Positions 8,948-17,947 of a DNA stretch of 64,000 nucleotides are shown here, one piece after another. The notes under the pieces are model-generated. The model was not told the DNA's origin and ran no database searches. It was given only the letters and a program-made list of their open reading frames with translations. Source of the DNA: an uncultured Paracoccaceae bacterium (GTDB lineage: Bacteria; Pseudomonadota; Alphaproteobacteria; Rhodobacterales; Rhodobacteraceae); NCBI GenBank assembly GCA_947495295.1, contig CANLYJ010000002.1, positions 558,001 through 622,000 on the forward strand, read 5' to 3'. Made by a program: the position numbers and the translations under genes. Positions within the stretch are counted from its first letter, which is position 1, and each line of letters begins with the position of its first letter.

Positions 8948-9255
8948 CGGATCGATCGGTCATATCACGCAACTTTACGTTGACAGATGCCGGTATGAAC
9001 CTGATCCTACGAGGTAGAGATACCGATTTCACCGCCAAGGTGAATGAACGGATTGTTCTGCGTGGCAGATGCGCGTGCAGGACTGACCGCGTGTCGCTCA
9101 CGGGCACAGCGCGGGTGGGAAATAACACCGACAGCGCGGCGTTTCACTCCGCCATCGCTGCTGGTGCCGCCAAGCAGGAGGCCCACCCGTTCGCGCGCGC
9201 CATTCCCAATCCAGATTTCGCGCCGCGCTGTCAGCGTTGCGTCACGCATATCTAA
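8944..9255 (+). CDS. Uncertain 103-codon reading frame in a 326-bp spacer
   Basis: Between the ATPase stop and the epimerase start there is no recognisable gene. The best candidate is this frame, which starts at GTG inside the ATPase stop (GTGA overlap) and ends 18 bp before the epimerase. It has no clear Shine-Dalgarno sequence of its own, is rich in Arg and Cys toward the C-terminus, and matches no family I know. The opposite strand is also open here but only as part of a frame running antisense through the epimerase gene. The region may be a decayed gene or an untranslated spacer. Confidence 0.25.
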   Translation: MTDRSVISRNFTLTDAGMNLILRGRDTDFTAKVNERIVLRGRCACRTDRVSLTGTARVGNNTDSAAFHSAIAAGAAKQEAHPFARAIPNPDFAPRCQRCVTHI

Positions 9256-9273
9256 CATTGCGAAGGACAGATC

Positions 9274-10020
9274 ATGCCTCAGATTGCTTACCAACTTTAT
9301 TGTTCGCGGAACTTTCCGCCGCTGGATGATACGCTCCAGATGCTTGCGAGGTCGGGATACAGCCATGTCGAAGGCTATGGCGGCTTGTTTGATGATCTGG
9401 ACGGTCTGCGCGCCGGGCTGGATGCCGCAGGCCTGCAGATGACAAGCAGCCATTTTGGGCTGGATATGGTTGAGGATGATCTGCCTGAAACGCTGAACAT
9501 CATCAAGACGCTGGGAATAAAAAAAGTCTTTGTCCCCTATCTGGACGCCGATCAAAGGCCAACGGATGCGGCTGGCTGGACGGCCTTTGGCGAAAGGCTG
9601 GCGCAGGCGGGGCGCCCGCTGAATGATGCGGGTGTTGCGTTTGGTTGGCATAATCACGACTTCGAATTTGTCGCGACAGATAGTGGTGAACTGCCGATTG
9701 ACCTGATCGCAGGTGCGTCCGATGACCTCGCGCTGGAACTCGATCTGGGTTGGGTCCGGGTCGCCGGGCTGGACCCTGTTGATTGGATCAACAAATACGC
9801 AGGCCGACTTAGTGCTGTGCATATCAAGGATATCGCGCCAGATGGGACTTGCACGGACGAAGACGGCTGGGCGGATGTTGGTCACGGGATCATGAAATGG
9901 TCCGCTATTCACGCCGCATTGCAGGCGGCGCAGTGTACCCATTACGTGATCGAACATGACAACCCCAATGATGATACCCGATTTGCGACCCGCAGCCTTG
10001 CCGCTGTTCAAAACTTCTAA
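9274..10020 (+). CDS. Sugar phosphate isomerase/epimerase family protein (TIM barrel)
   Basis: A 248-residue xylose-isomerase-like TIM barrel (AP endonuclease 2 superfamily). Metal-site and barrel motifs can be seen: SSHFG near residues 58-62, HNHDFEF at 126-132, ALELDLGW at 153-160, VHIKDI near 187 and EHDNP near the end. Such enzymes epimerise or isomerise sugars or keto-sugars. It is followed nine bases later by a Gfo/Idh/MocA dehydrogenase. That pairing recalls systems in which a glycoside is oxidised to a 3-keto form and then epimerised or cleaved. The substrate is inferred to be the imported sugar. Confidence 0.85.
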   Translation: MPQIAYQLYCSRNFPPLDDTLQMLARSGYSHVEGYGGLFDDLDGLRAGLDAAGLQMTSSHFGLDMVEDDLPETLNIIKTLGIKKVFVPYLDADQRPTDAAGWTAFGERLAQAGRPLNDAGVAFGWHNHDFEFVATDSGELPIDLIAGASDDLALELDLGWVRVAGLDPVDWINKYAGRLSAVHIKDIAPDGTCTDEDGWADVGHGIMKWSAIHAALQAAQCTHYVIEHDNPNDDTRFATRSLAAVQNF

Positions 10021-10029
10021 GGAAAACAC

Positions 10030-11148
10030 ATGACACAACTTGGCGTTGGCATCATCGGATGCGGCAATATCTCGACCGCCTATTGCAGGCTGGCCCCGAT
10101 GTTCAAATCACTGTCGGTCAAGGCGGTGGCGGATATCAACATGGATGCGGCACGGGCGCGGGCGGCAGAATTTGGTTTGCGGGCGGACACTGTGGATGAT
10201 CTGCTAAAGGCGGATGACATTGATGTGGTTGTTAACCTGACGATCCCCGCGGTGCATTTCGCCGTTACCAAAAGCATTCTGGAGGCCGGTAAACACGCCT
10301 ATTCCGAAAAACCGCTGGTCCTGACATTGGCGGAGGCTGAAACCCTGCGCGAACTGGCCGCATCGAAAAACCTGTCCATTGGGTCGGCGCCTGACACCTT
10401 CCTGGGTGGGGCGCACCAGCAGGCCCGTGCGGCCATTGATGCGGGTGATGTGGGCAAGATCATTGGCGGCACATGCCATGTCATGGGGCATGGTATGGAA
10501 AGCTGGCACCCCAACCCGGATTTCTTCTACCAGCCGGGCGCAGGCCCGATTCTGGATATTGGTCCATATTATGTGACGAACCTGTTGCAGTTGATCGGAC
10601 CGGTGAAATCCGTCGCGGCTTTGGCAAGCACGACTTTCCCCGAAAGGGTCATCGGAAATGGTGACCGGGAGGGTGAAAAAGTGCCAGTTGATACCCCGAC
10701 CAACATCCACGCATTGCTGGAATTTGCAAACGGGGCCACCGTGACGTTAGGCGCCAGCTGGGACGTCTGGGTCAATCGGCACGCGAATATGGAACTCTAC
10801 GGCGAAGACGCATCGCTATTCGTGCCGGACCCGAATTTCTTTGGTGGAGAGGTCGAAATCGGCGGTCAGGATCAGCAGATCACAGCGTTACCTGCATGGG
10901 ATCACCCGTTTGGGATCGTTAATGAAGGCGAACAAGCCAATTATCGTTGTGCGGGTCTAGCTGATATGGCGGCTGCAATTGCCGAGGAACGACCGCATCG
11001 TTGCAGCATCGATCTGGCTGTCCATGCGGTTGATGTGATGACAAGCATCTTGAAATCGGGTGAGGAGAAGCGGTTTATCGAACTATCTACGACATGTGCC
11101 CGACCGGCGGCACTGTCGCCTGAAGAAGCACGGGCGCTGCTGGCTTAA
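10030..11148 (+). CDS. Gfo/Idh/MocA-family oxidoreductase
   Basis: A 372-residue NAD(P)-dependent dehydrogenase. The Rossmann motif GIIGCGNIS lies at residues 8-15 and the conserved EKPL at 93-96. The C-terminal alpha/beta substrate domain begins near residue 130 and includes the active-site segment GPILDIGPYY. Family members oxidise sugars, inositols or glycosides, often at C3. It is the last gene of the LacI-linked sugar module and probably works on the transported sugar together with the preceding epimerase. Confidence 0.9.
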   Translation: MTQLGVGIIGCGNISTAYCRLAPMFKSLSVKAVADINMDAARARAAEFGLRADTVDDLLKADDIDVVVNLTIPAVHFAVTKSILEAGKHAYSEKPLVLTLAEAETLRELAASKNLSIGSAPDTFLGGAHQQARAAIDAGDVGKIIGGTCHVMGHGMESWHPNPDFFYQPGAGPILDIGPYYVTNLLQLIGPVKSVAALASTTFPERVIGNGDREGEKVPVDTPTNIHALLEFANGATVTLGASWDVWVNRHANMELYGEDASLFVPDPNFFGGEVEIGGQDQQITALPAWDHPFGIVNEGEQANYRCAGLADMAAAIAEERPHRCSIDLAVHAVDVMTSILKSGEEKRFIELSTTCARPAALSPEEARALLA

Positions 11149-11183
11149 ACGGGGCTAAAGTGGCGCTGCCGCGTAAGGCATCA

Positions 11184-11588
11184 TCACCCGACCATGCGTA
11201 GGTTCGGCCCTGTATTTGCGATCGGCTCCCCGAATTGACGCATCAATTGGGCGTGCCGATGGCCCAGATCAGCGGCGCTGCAAACATGTCTGCCGCTCAG
11301 GTCATGCAAACTCAACCCGCCGCCACGGCGCACAAACTGATACCCTTTGCGCCGGACCCGCCGCTGCAAATCCTGCCAGTTCACGGCGTCGCGCACATCT
11401 TCTTCCAAATGTTGGCGCAACGGTGCCAGCGTTTTGTCCAATCGCAAACCACGCGCATGTTTTCGGCGGCGCAGGTCATTGTGCAGCGCCTCGCGCACAA
11501 GATCGCCAATCGTCATTTCATCACGCCCACCAAGATGTTGCAAAGCGTCAGCCAATTCGGGGGTCAGACCCAGCACTATTTGTTTCAT
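11184..11588 (-). CDS. RHH-domain hypothetical protein with relaxase-like C-terminal motif
   Basis: A basic 134-residue protein. Residues 1-40 (KQIVLGLTPELADALQ...TIGDLVREALHNDLRRR) look like a ribbon-helix-helix DNA-binding domain. The remainder contains NWQDLQRRVRRKGYQFVRRGGGLSLHD and ends LMRQFGEPI; this resembles a small accessory domain seen at the C-termini of some MobA/TraA-type relaxases. No relaxase, MobC or transfer gene is nearby. It is convergent with the sugar module and lies downstream of rlmN on the same strand. The function is unknown, and the relaxase resemblance is a by-eye judgement. Confidence 0.65.
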   Translation of the reverse strand: MKQIVLGLTPELADALQHLGGRDEMTIGDLVREALHNDLRRRKHARGLRLDKTLAPLRQHLEEDVRDAVNWQDLQRRVRRKGYQFVRRGGGLSLHDLSGRHVCSAADLGHRHAQLMRQFGEPIANTGPNLRMVG

Positions 11589-11622
11589 GACGCCATATCA
11601 GAGGCTTAAGGTGAAGAAATTG

Positions 11623-12798
11623 TTAAAGCCCAGCATCTGCCGCGATTTCTGCGCGGCTTTTTCTGGCGCGTTCGGTTGCGGACTTCAACTGACCGCAGGC
11701 GGCCATGATGTCTTCGCCACGGGGCTTGCGAACAGGTGACGCATATCCCGCGTTATAAATGATGTCAGCAAAGGCGCGGATACGGTTATTGGATGATCGT
11801 TTATAGGGCGCGCCGGGCCATTCGTTGAATGGGATCAGGTTGATCTTGGCGGGGATGCCATCGATCAGCTTGATCAGACGGCGGGCGTCATCATCGCTGT
11901 CATTGATCCCGTCCAGCATAACATATTCAAATGTGATTCGTTCCGAATTGGACACTTTGGGATAGACGCGCAGCGCATCCAGAAGCGTTTCGATATTCCA
12001 GCGCTTGTTGATCGGCACCAGCCTATCGCGGACCTCATCGGTGGTGGCGTGAAATGATACCGCCAGCTGACAACCAATTTCCTCTGCCGTGCGCGCAATC
12101 TCGGGGACCACACCGGACGTGGACAGCGTGATGCGACGACGCGACAGTTGAATGCCATGCGGGTCCATCGCGATTTTCATCGCGTCGCGCACGTTTTCAA
12201 AATTATAAAGCGGTTCACCCATGCCCATCAGCACGATGTTCGACAATAGGCGGTTTTGCTTGGTGGGTGCGCCCGGCTCTGGCCATTCGTCCAGATCATC
12301 GCGGGCCAGCATGACCTGCCCGATAATCTCGGCCGCGGTCAGATTGCGGACCAGTTTCTGGGTGCCCGTGTGGCAGAACGAACAGGTCAGGGTGCAGCCA
12401 ACCTGACTGGAGATGCATAAGGTGCCGCGATCAGTTTCGGGGATATACACCACCTCGACCTCGTGCCCGCCTGCAATGCGGCACAGATATTTGCGAGTGC
12501 CATCTTCGGATATCTGGCGGGTGACGACCTCGGGCACGGCGATAACAAATGTTTCGGCCAACATGGCGCGGTAGTCCTTGGCCAGATTTGTCATCTGGGC
12601 AAAGTCGCGCACGCCCCAATGGTAGATCCATTGCCAGATCTGGCCTGCCCGCATCTTGGCCTGCTTTTCTGGAGTACCTGCTGCAATCAAGGCGTCACGC
12701 AATTGGTCGCGCGACAGGCCAATAAGGTTCTGTGGACCATCCGGCAATTTGCGCGGAATGGTCATCACGTCCTGGGTAATCGGGGCCTTGGCGTCCAT
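11623..12798 (-). CDS. rlmN: 23S rRNA (adenine-2503-C2)-methyltransferase RlmN
   Basis: A 391-residue radical-SAM methyltransferase. The iron-sulfur motif CxxxCxxC is seen as CTLTCSFC near residue 138, followed by HTGTQ, and the C-terminal catalytic cysteine lies in DIMAACGQL. RlmN methylates C2 of A2503 in 23S rRNA and A37 of some tRNAs, using SAM both as radical source and as methyl donor through a methylated cysteine. Length and motif order are normal. It is leftward and stands apart from its neighbours. Confidence 0.96.
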   Translation of the reverse strand: MDAKAPITQDVMTIPRKLPDGPQNLIGLSRDQLRDALIAAGTPEKQAKMRAGQIWQWIYHWGVRDFAQMTNLAKDYRAMLAETFVIAVPEVVTRQISEDGTRKYLCRIAGGHEVEVVYIPETDRGTLCISSQVGCTLTCSFCHTGTQKLVRNLTAAEIIGQVMLARDDLDEWPEPGAPTKQNRLLSNIVLMGMGEPLYNFENVRDAMKIAMDPHGIQLSRRRITLSTSGVVPEIARTAEEIGCQLAVSFHATTDEVRDRLVPINKRWNIETLLDALRVYPKVSNSERITFEYVMLDGINDSDDDARRLIKLIDGIPAKINLIPFNEWPGAPYKRSSNNRIRAFADIIYNAGYASPVRKPRGEDIMAACGQLKSATERARKSRAEIAADAGL

Positions 12799-12843
12799 CG
12801 GGATACTCTTTTATGCGAGGTCAAGCTGGGCATATAAGAGAAA

Positions 12844-12871
12844 GGGCCGGTTTTCACAAGAAAACCAGCCC
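12844..12871 (-). terminator. Terminator after the IalB-like gene
   Basis: On the minus strand GGGCTGGTTTTC pairs with GAAAACCGGCCC (one mismatch) around TTGT and is followed by TTTC. It lies 24 bp after the stop of the IalB-like gene and upstream of rlmN, so it should separate the two. Confidence 0.7.
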
Positions 12872-12894
12872 CATTTGCTTAAGAATAAGTTGGC

Positions 12895-13425
12895 CTAGCC
12901 CGCGCAGCGCTTTGCGGCCTCTTCAACAGCAGCGGTAAAGCCCAACAGGCTGAACGTGTCCTCAGTACGGGTGCCACGGCCAGAGCGGCCAACGGCCACT
13001 GCATTGGCGCCACGCTTCATCGCAGCGACGAATTTCGCGTCATCCTCTGGTGTGGCAGGCCAGGCTGTTTCACCTTCGGTGAACATCTGGAACTTTGTGT
13101 CGCCCACCGTCAGCTCAACCGTGGAACCGCTGGCGAAAGGATAGCCGCCCGCAAACATCACTTGGCCAGTGACATTTTCGGCGGGGCGGTAAAAAACGAT
13201 CAGACGGATATCGCCCCGGCGGACTGTCACAGCCGCCCCATCGCGGGTGTTCACCGTTTCCTTCGGTGCGGACACGGCCCAGCATTCATTCGGGTCGCTT
13301 TCGACAAAAACGCTCCAGTCGGTGTTTGCGGCCACCCGGCTATCGCTTACCTCTTGCGCCGCAGCAGTGCTTGCCCAGACCAGTAAACCTGTCACGCCAA
13401 TTGCGCGAAAAATATTTGAAATCAT
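12895..13425 (-). CDS. Invasion-associated locus B (IalB)-family secreted protein
   Basis: A 176-residue exported protein. The start at 13425 is chosen because GGAGG lies ten bases upstream and a signal peptide follows directly (MISNIFRAIGVTGLLVWASTAAAQ); the frame stays open well beyond it, but only antisense to the asparaginase gene. The mature part contains DWSVFVESDPNECWAVSAPKE and a late cysteine, the pattern of IalB-like proteins. These are periplasmic proteins of unclear role in free-living bacteria, named after a Bartonella invasion factor. It is divergent from the asparaginase gene. Confidence 0.82.
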   Translation of the reverse strand: MISNIFRAIGVTGLLVWASTAAAQEVSDSRVAANTDWSVFVESDPNECWAVSAPKETVNTRDGAAVTVRRGDIRLIVFYRPAENVTGQVMFAGGYPFASGSTVELTVGDTKFQMFTEGETAWPATPEDDAKFVAAMKRGANAVAVGRSGRGTRTEDTFSLLGFTAAVEEAAKRCAG

Positions 13426-13620
13426 GTCACAGCCTCCAAGCTGTCCTTGCCTCTGGATGTTCCTGTTTGTGTCACGGCGCATCTGACGTACACCTTTTCG
13501 ACTGGCAGGAACTGTTTCAACTCGATAGCCATAAGCGTAGCAAAAAACCGCCAGCAGGGGAAAGCCCCAAACGCGACGACGGCTACGCAGACGACATATA
13601 CAACCCAAAAAGGCAAAAAA

Positions 13621-14610
13621 ATGGCAAATCCTGTTGATCTGGTTGAAGTTTGGCGTGGCGATCTGTTGGAGTGTATCCATCAGGGACACGCTGTTGTCTG
13701 TGATGACTTGGGCCAAATCGTTGATGCATGGGGCGATCCAACAGCAACGATCTATCCGCGCTCGTCGTGCAAGATGGTGCAGGCGCTTCCTTTGCTGGAA
13801 AGCGGAGCAGGCGCACATCTGACCGATGAACAACTTGCGTTGGCCTGTGCATCCCATAACGGGGCGGCGATCCACACGGAGCGGGTGAAGGCTTGGCTGG
13901 ATGATCTTGATCTGACAGATGATGCGTTTCGCTGTGGTCCGCAGATGCCCGCTGACAAGGATGCGCGTTACGGCCTGATCCGGGCGCATGGAAAACCGTG
14001 CCAGATTCACAATAACTGTTCGGGCAAACACGCAGGATTTCTGACGCTGACCAAACATCTGCGCGCCGGGCCAGATTACGAACTGATCGACCATCCGGTG
14101 CAACAGGCCTGCAAAGCGGCGTTTGAGGAGATTACGCAGGAAACCAGCCCGATGTTCGGGATCGACGGATGTTCGGCCCCCAATCATGCCTGCACGGTGC
14201 ATGGGCTGGCGCGGGCCATGGCGTTTTTTGCCAGTGCGGGTGACCGGTCCGACATGCGCAGTCAGGCAGCGGCGAAGCTAACCAAAGCCATGGCCACCTA
14301 TCCGGAATTGGTGGCGGGAGAGACACGCGCCTGCACCGATCTGATGCGCGCTATGGATCACAAAGTCGCGGTCAAAACCGGGGCGGAGGGGGTATTCATC
14401 GCCATCATTCCGGAAAAACGACTGGGCGTTGCCCTGAAAATCGCCGACGGAGCGACGCGGGCGAGCGAGGCGGCAATCGCGGCGATATTGGTCAAGCTGG
14501 GGGTGCTGAACCCAGAACACCCGGCGGCCCAGGCACGCATGGCACCGCCGGTGACGAACTGGCGCAAGATAGTAACCGGGCATATACAGCCCGCCAAAGC
14601 ACTACTGTGA
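13621..14610 (+). CDS. Rhizobial-type (class 3) L-asparaginase
   Basis: A 329-residue asparaginase of the Rhizobium etli ReAV type, not of the Thr-dyad E. coli family. The serine-lysine tandem S48-x-x-K51 lies in PRSSCKM, and the Cys/Lys pair C133/K136 (NNCSGKH) and C184 (IDGCSAPN) correspond to the zinc-linked site known in ReAV. It hydrolyses asparagine to aspartate and ammonia. The start at 13621 gives MANPVDLVEVWRG, the conserved N-terminus; longer in-frame starts would run through the divergent promoter region. A methyltransferase gene follows after four bases. Confidence 0.9.
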   Translation: MANPVDLVEVWRGDLLECIHQGHAVVCDDLGQIVDAWGDPTATIYPRSSCKMVQALPLLESGAGAHLTDEQLALACASHNGAAIHTERVKAWLDDLDLTDDAFRCGPQMPADKDARYGLIRAHGKPCQIHNNCSGKHAGFLTLTKHLRAGPDYELIDHPVQQACKAAFEEITQETSPMFGIDGCSAPNHACTVHGLARAMAFFASAGDRSDMRSQAAAKLTKAMATYPELVAGETRACTDLMRAMDHKVAVKTGAEGVFIAIIPEKRLGVALKIADGATRASEAAIAAILVKLGVLNPEHPAAQARMAPPVTNWRKIVTGHIQPAKALL

Positions 14611-14614
14611 TGTC

Positions 14615-15805
14615 ATGAGTGACGTGCGGGATCAGTACGAAGCCTACCCTTATCCCGCGCGTGATCCGGCGGATGAAACAAAGCGGCTGATCACAGGCTC
14701 ACCATCCTTTCCTGTTGAGATGGATCATTGTCTTTGGGCAGGTCAGCGGGATTGGTCGCAGAGATTACGGGTGCTGGTGGCGGGCGGCGGCACAGGCGAT
14801 GGGTTGGTGCAATTAGCACAACGGCTAAAGGACGCAGACAGGCCTTATCAAATTACATATCTCGACCTGTCCACCGCATCGCGCAAAATCGCAGAGGCGC
14901 GGGTGGCCGCACGCCAGCTGGACAATATCCGCTTTGTGACCGGGTCGTTGCTGGACGCCCCCACCTTGGGCGTTTTTGACTATATCGACTGCTGTGGGGT
15001 GCTGCATCACCTGCCTGACCCAAATGCCGGGTTGAAGGCGCTTCGCGCGGCTTTGGCCCCCAATGGTGGGTTGGGATTCATGGTCTACGCGCCCTATGGG
15101 CGGACGGGGGTCTATCCGTTGCAGGCCGCATTCAACCGGCTTTACGGCCATCTGCCCCCGCGTTCCCGGTTGAAACACGCCAAAAGGATGTTTGACAAAA
15201 TCCCTGACAGTCACCCGCTGAAATGCAATCCGCATCTGGGGGACCATCACCAGTCGGAAGCAGGGTTTTATGATCTGCTTGTGCATAGTCAGGACAGGGC
15301 GTTCACCGTTCAGCAATGGGCTGATGCGCTGACGAAAACCGGCTGGATGCTGACCTCGTTCGCGCAACCCGGACTGTATGATCTGGCGCAGTTTACGGAT
15401 GTGCCTGAGGGCATGGACGCCATCGCACAGATGACAACGGCCGAGGAACTACGGGGCACGATCAAAACCCATGTGGGCTATGCGCGTCTGGCAGATGATC
15501 CGGCACCGGAATGGGCTGATATGCAAGACCGCATCCCGCATATCGCCGGGATAGATACCGAAGCCCTGGCGCAGGCGATCAAGGCGCAAAAACTGCCGCC
15601 GTTGCGGGTCGGATCAGAACGGATCACGTTGACACTCCCCGCCAAGGCCGCAGCACTGGTTGGGGCCATTGATGGGCAACGCAACGTGGGCCAGATCATT
15701 GGGCACACCACCCTGCCCACGGGCGAAGCGTTGCGCCTTTGGGGGAAAATCGAACGCGCGCTCAGCCCATGGGGCGTCCTGCACTATTCGCGGTTTCTGA
15801 CCTGA
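14615..15805 (+). CDS. Class I SAM-dependent methyltransferase
   Basis: A 396-residue protein. Residues 50-160 form a Rossmann-type SAM domain with motif I VLVAGGGTGDG, motif II YLDLS and a post-motif YIDCCGVLHHL. The C-terminal half lacks a family I recognise and ends in a winged-helix-like segment (LPTGEALRLWGKIERALSPWG). The N-terminus DQYEAYPYPARDP is characteristic of bacterial methyltransferases with unknown acceptors. It begins four bases after the asparaginase stop and is probably co-transcribed with it. Confidence 0.82.
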   Translation: MSDVRDQYEAYPYPARDPADETKRLITGSPSFPVEMDHCLWAGQRDWSQRLRVLVAGGGTGDGLVQLAQRLKDADRPYQITYLDLSTASRKIAEARVAARQLDNIRFVTGSLLDAPTLGVFDYIDCCGVLHHLPDPNAGLKALRAALAPNGGLGFMVYAPYGRTGVYPLQAAFNRLYGHLPPRSRLKHAKRMFDKIPDSHPLKCNPHLGDHHQSEAGFYDLLVHSQDRAFTVQQWADALTKTGWMLTSFAQPGLYDLAQFTDVPEGMDAIAQMTTAEELRGTIKTHVGYARLADDPAPEWADMQDRIPHIAGIDTEALAQAIKAQKLPPLRVGSERITLTLPAKAAALVGAIDGQRNVGQIIGHTTLPTGEALRLWGKIERALSPWGVLHYSRFLT

Positions 15806-15894
15806 CCAACGGCCAAACGGTTGATCAATGGCACCGCACAAGGCAGACAAGATACCAAACGATTGCCCGCATCCACCAACAGAAAGCCACACCC

Positions 15895-16683
15895 ATGCCC
15901 TTTACCCTTGCCACCTGGAACATCAACTCTGTCCGCCTGCGCGAGGATATCGTCGCCCGGCTGATGCGCGAAGAGGCGCCGGATGTGCTGTGTCTGCAAG
16001 AATGCAAAAGCCCGGTCGACAAGATCCCGTTGGAGCAGTTTCAGGCGCTGGGCTACACTCACATGGTTGCCCGTGGGCAGAAGGGATATAACGGCGTCGC
16101 GATCTTCTCCAAAATCCCGATGGAGGAGGCGGGGGCAGAGGATTACGCCGCATTGGGCCATGCCCGCCATATTGCCGGAAAGCTGGAAAATGGGGTGACG
16201 ATCCACAACCACTACGTTCCAGCAGGCGGGGATGTCGCTGATCGGGAGGTGAACGAGAAATTTGGCAACAAGCTCGATTACCTCACCGACATGCGCGATG
16301 CCTATTACGCAGCGAAGCCAGAAAAATCGATCCTTGTGGGCGATTTGAACATCGCCCCTCGCGAAGATGACGTCTGGAGCCACAAGCAGCTGTTGAAGGT
16401 CGTCAGCCATACCCCGATCGAGGTCGATCACTTCGGGCAGGTGATGGAGGCGGGCAACTGGTCTGATGTCACCCGTAATGATATCCCTGAAGGGCAGCTA
16501 TATAGCTGGTGGTCCTACCGCGCGCGGGACTGGGATGCGGCTGACAAGGGGCGTCGCCTTGATCACATCTGGGCCACGCCCGATATTAAGAATGCCGCCC
16601 ATTCGTCCCGCGTGTTGCGTGACGCGCGGGGGTGGGAAAAGCCCAGTGATCACGCCCCCGTCTTTGCGACCTTTGACATCTAG
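15895..16683 (+). CDS. xth: Exodeoxyribonuclease III
   Basis: A 262-residue member of the endonuclease/exonuclease/phosphatase family. The start at 15895 gives MPFTLATWNINSVR, the canonical N-terminus with the catalytic Asn; earlier in-frame starts overlap the methyltransferase gene. CLQECK (metal-binding Glu), GYNGVAIFSK, LVGDLNIAP, RLDHIW and the terminal SDHAPV (catalytic His) are all present. The enzyme cleaves DNA at abasic sites and has 3'-5' exonuclease activity in base-excision repair. An oxidoreductase gene follows after nine bases. Confidence 0.95.
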   Translation: MPFTLATWNINSVRLREDIVARLMREEAPDVLCLQECKSPVDKIPLEQFQALGYTHMVARGQKGYNGVAIFSKIPMEEAGAEDYAALGHARHIAGKLENGVTIHNHYVPAGGDVADREVNEKFGNKLDYLTDMRDAYYAAKPEKSILVGDLNIAPREDDVWSHKQLLKVVSHTPIEVDHFGQVMEAGNWSDVTRNDIPEGQLYSWWSYRARDWDAADKGRRLDHIWATPDIKNAAHSSRVLRDARGWEKPSDHAPVFATFDI

Positions 16684-16692
16684 GAAACCGCT

Positions 16693-17718
16693 ATGACCCT
16701 GCCTGACACTATGAAAGCCCTGATCCAGCTGCATGATGGCTACGCTGGCACGCAGACCGGGCCGAACATCACGGATATGACTCCGTTTGTTGCTTTGCAG
16801 GATGTGCCTATGCCATCGCCTGAGTTCGGGCAGGTGGTGATCAAGGTGCATCTGGCCGCCGTCAACCCATCTGATATCCATTTCATCAAGGGCGAATATG
16901 GCCAACCCCGGATCAAAGATGCGCCCGCCGGTTTTGAGGCGGTGGGCGAGGTTGTGGCAGGCGACACGCCGTTGATCGGGCAGCGCGTCAGCTTTTTCGC
17001 CACAGCCTCTGGCACATGGGCGGAATATGCTATGACAGATGCAACGGGTCTGGTGCCCTGCCGGGCCGATCTGGCAGAACCGGATGCTGCCGGGCTTCTG
17101 GTCAATCCGCTTACGGCCATCGCCATGTTCGATCTGGTCAAGGAAAGCGGGGCAGACAGCTTCGTGTTGAATGCGGCTGGTTCTCAATTGGGCAAATTAC
17201 TGATTGGTCTGGGGCGCGATTACGGGATCAGGCCTATCGCCGTGATACGGCGTGGCGCACAAGCGCAGGCATTGCGTGATCATGGGGCGGTAGAGGTGAT
17301 CGTGACCGGTGAAGATGACCCATTGGGACAGGCGCAGGCGATCTTCAATACCCTCAAACCGCGTATCCTGCTGGACGCTGTGGGGGATCAGTTCACCTCT
17401 GACCTGTTCTTTGCGATGCCCAGCCATGCGCGCTGGGTGAACTATGGCAAGCTGTCAACAGACGCACCTGCACTCAGCCAGCTTGGACAGATGATCTTTC
17501 AGAACAAAGTAATCGAAGGGTTCTGGTTGACCCGCTGGATGAAACAGGCTGACCCTGCGCGGATACCTGAAGCCTTCAGCGAGATTCAAAAACGGTTCGT
17601 GACCGGGAAATGGACCACCGATGTTGCCGGGATCGTCCCGCTATCCACCGCGATGACAGACCTGCCCGAGGTGCTGGCCAAACCGGACGGGAAAGCATTC
17701 ATCGACCCTCGGAAATAG
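16693..17718 (+). CDS. Zinc-binding-alcohol-dehydrogenase-like (MDR) oxidoreductase
   Basis: A 341-residue medium-chain dehydrogenase/reductase. AAVNPSDIHFIKGEYG and PAGFEAVGEV are the GroES-like domain motifs, and LNAAGSQLGKLLIGLG is the nucleotide-binding turn. The structural and catalytic zinc cysteines are absent, so it belongs to the quinone oxidoreductase or enoyl-thioester reductase branch, probably NADPH-dependent. The substrate is not clear. It follows exonuclease III closely, but I see no functional link. Confidence 0.85.
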   Translation: MTLPDTMKALIQLHDGYAGTQTGPNITDMTPFVALQDVPMPSPEFGQVVIKVHLAAVNPSDIHFIKGEYGQPRIKDAPAGFEAVGEVVAGDTPLIGQRVSFFATASGTWAEYAMTDATGLVPCRADLAEPDAAGLLVNPLTAIAMFDLVKESGADSFVLNAAGSQLGKLLIGLGRDYGIRPIAVIRRGAQAQALRDHGAVEVIVTGEDDPLGQAQAIFNTLKPRILLDAVGDQFTSDLFFAMPSHARWVNYGKLSTDAPALSQLGQMIFQNKVIEGFWLTRWMKQADPARIPEAFSEIQKRFVTGKWTTDVAGIVPLSTAMTDLPEVLAKPDGKAFIDPRK

Positions 17719-17719
17719 G

Positions 17720-17947
17720 TCAGGCAGGGTCCGCATCGGGCACAGCTTCCAGCAAGTCGCCGGGCTGGCATTCCAGTACGGCGCAAATCCCGGCCAGGGT
17801 TTCAAACCGGATCCCCTTGACCTTACCTGATTTCAGCAAGCTGATATTTTGTTCAGTGATCCCGACAGCATGGGCAAGATCGCGGGACTTCATCTTGCGC
17901 ATGGCCAACATCACATCAAGACGCACAACAATAGAAACCTCACTCAT
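17720..17947 (-). CDS. Small XRE-family regulator (YozG-like)
   Basis: A 75-residue protein that is almost entirely a Cro/CI helix-turn-helix (MKSRDLAHAVGITEQNISLLKSGKVKGIRF). The start at 17947 is chosen because its ATG overlaps the TGA of the upstream DUF2975 gene (ATGA). Tiny XRE proteins of this kind are commonly paired with DUF2975 membrane proteins. The pair may form an autoregulated membrane-sensing unit, although its role is not established. It is convergent with the MDR oxidoreductase. Confidence 0.85.
   Translation of the reverse strand: MSEVSIVVRLDVMLAMRKMKSRDLAHAVGITEQNISLLKSGKVKGIRFETLAGICAVLECQPGDLLEAVPDADPA

Noticed and set aside
9007..10038. Long minus-strand frame of 343 codons
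   Set aside because: It runs antisense through the sugar epimerase gene, whose plus-strand product has clear family motifs; the minus product is Arg/Gln-rich with no domain.
13426..14202. N-terminal extension of the IalB-like frame
   Set aside because: The extra 259 codons lie antisense to the asparaginase gene; the ribosome binding site and signal peptide fix the start at 13425.
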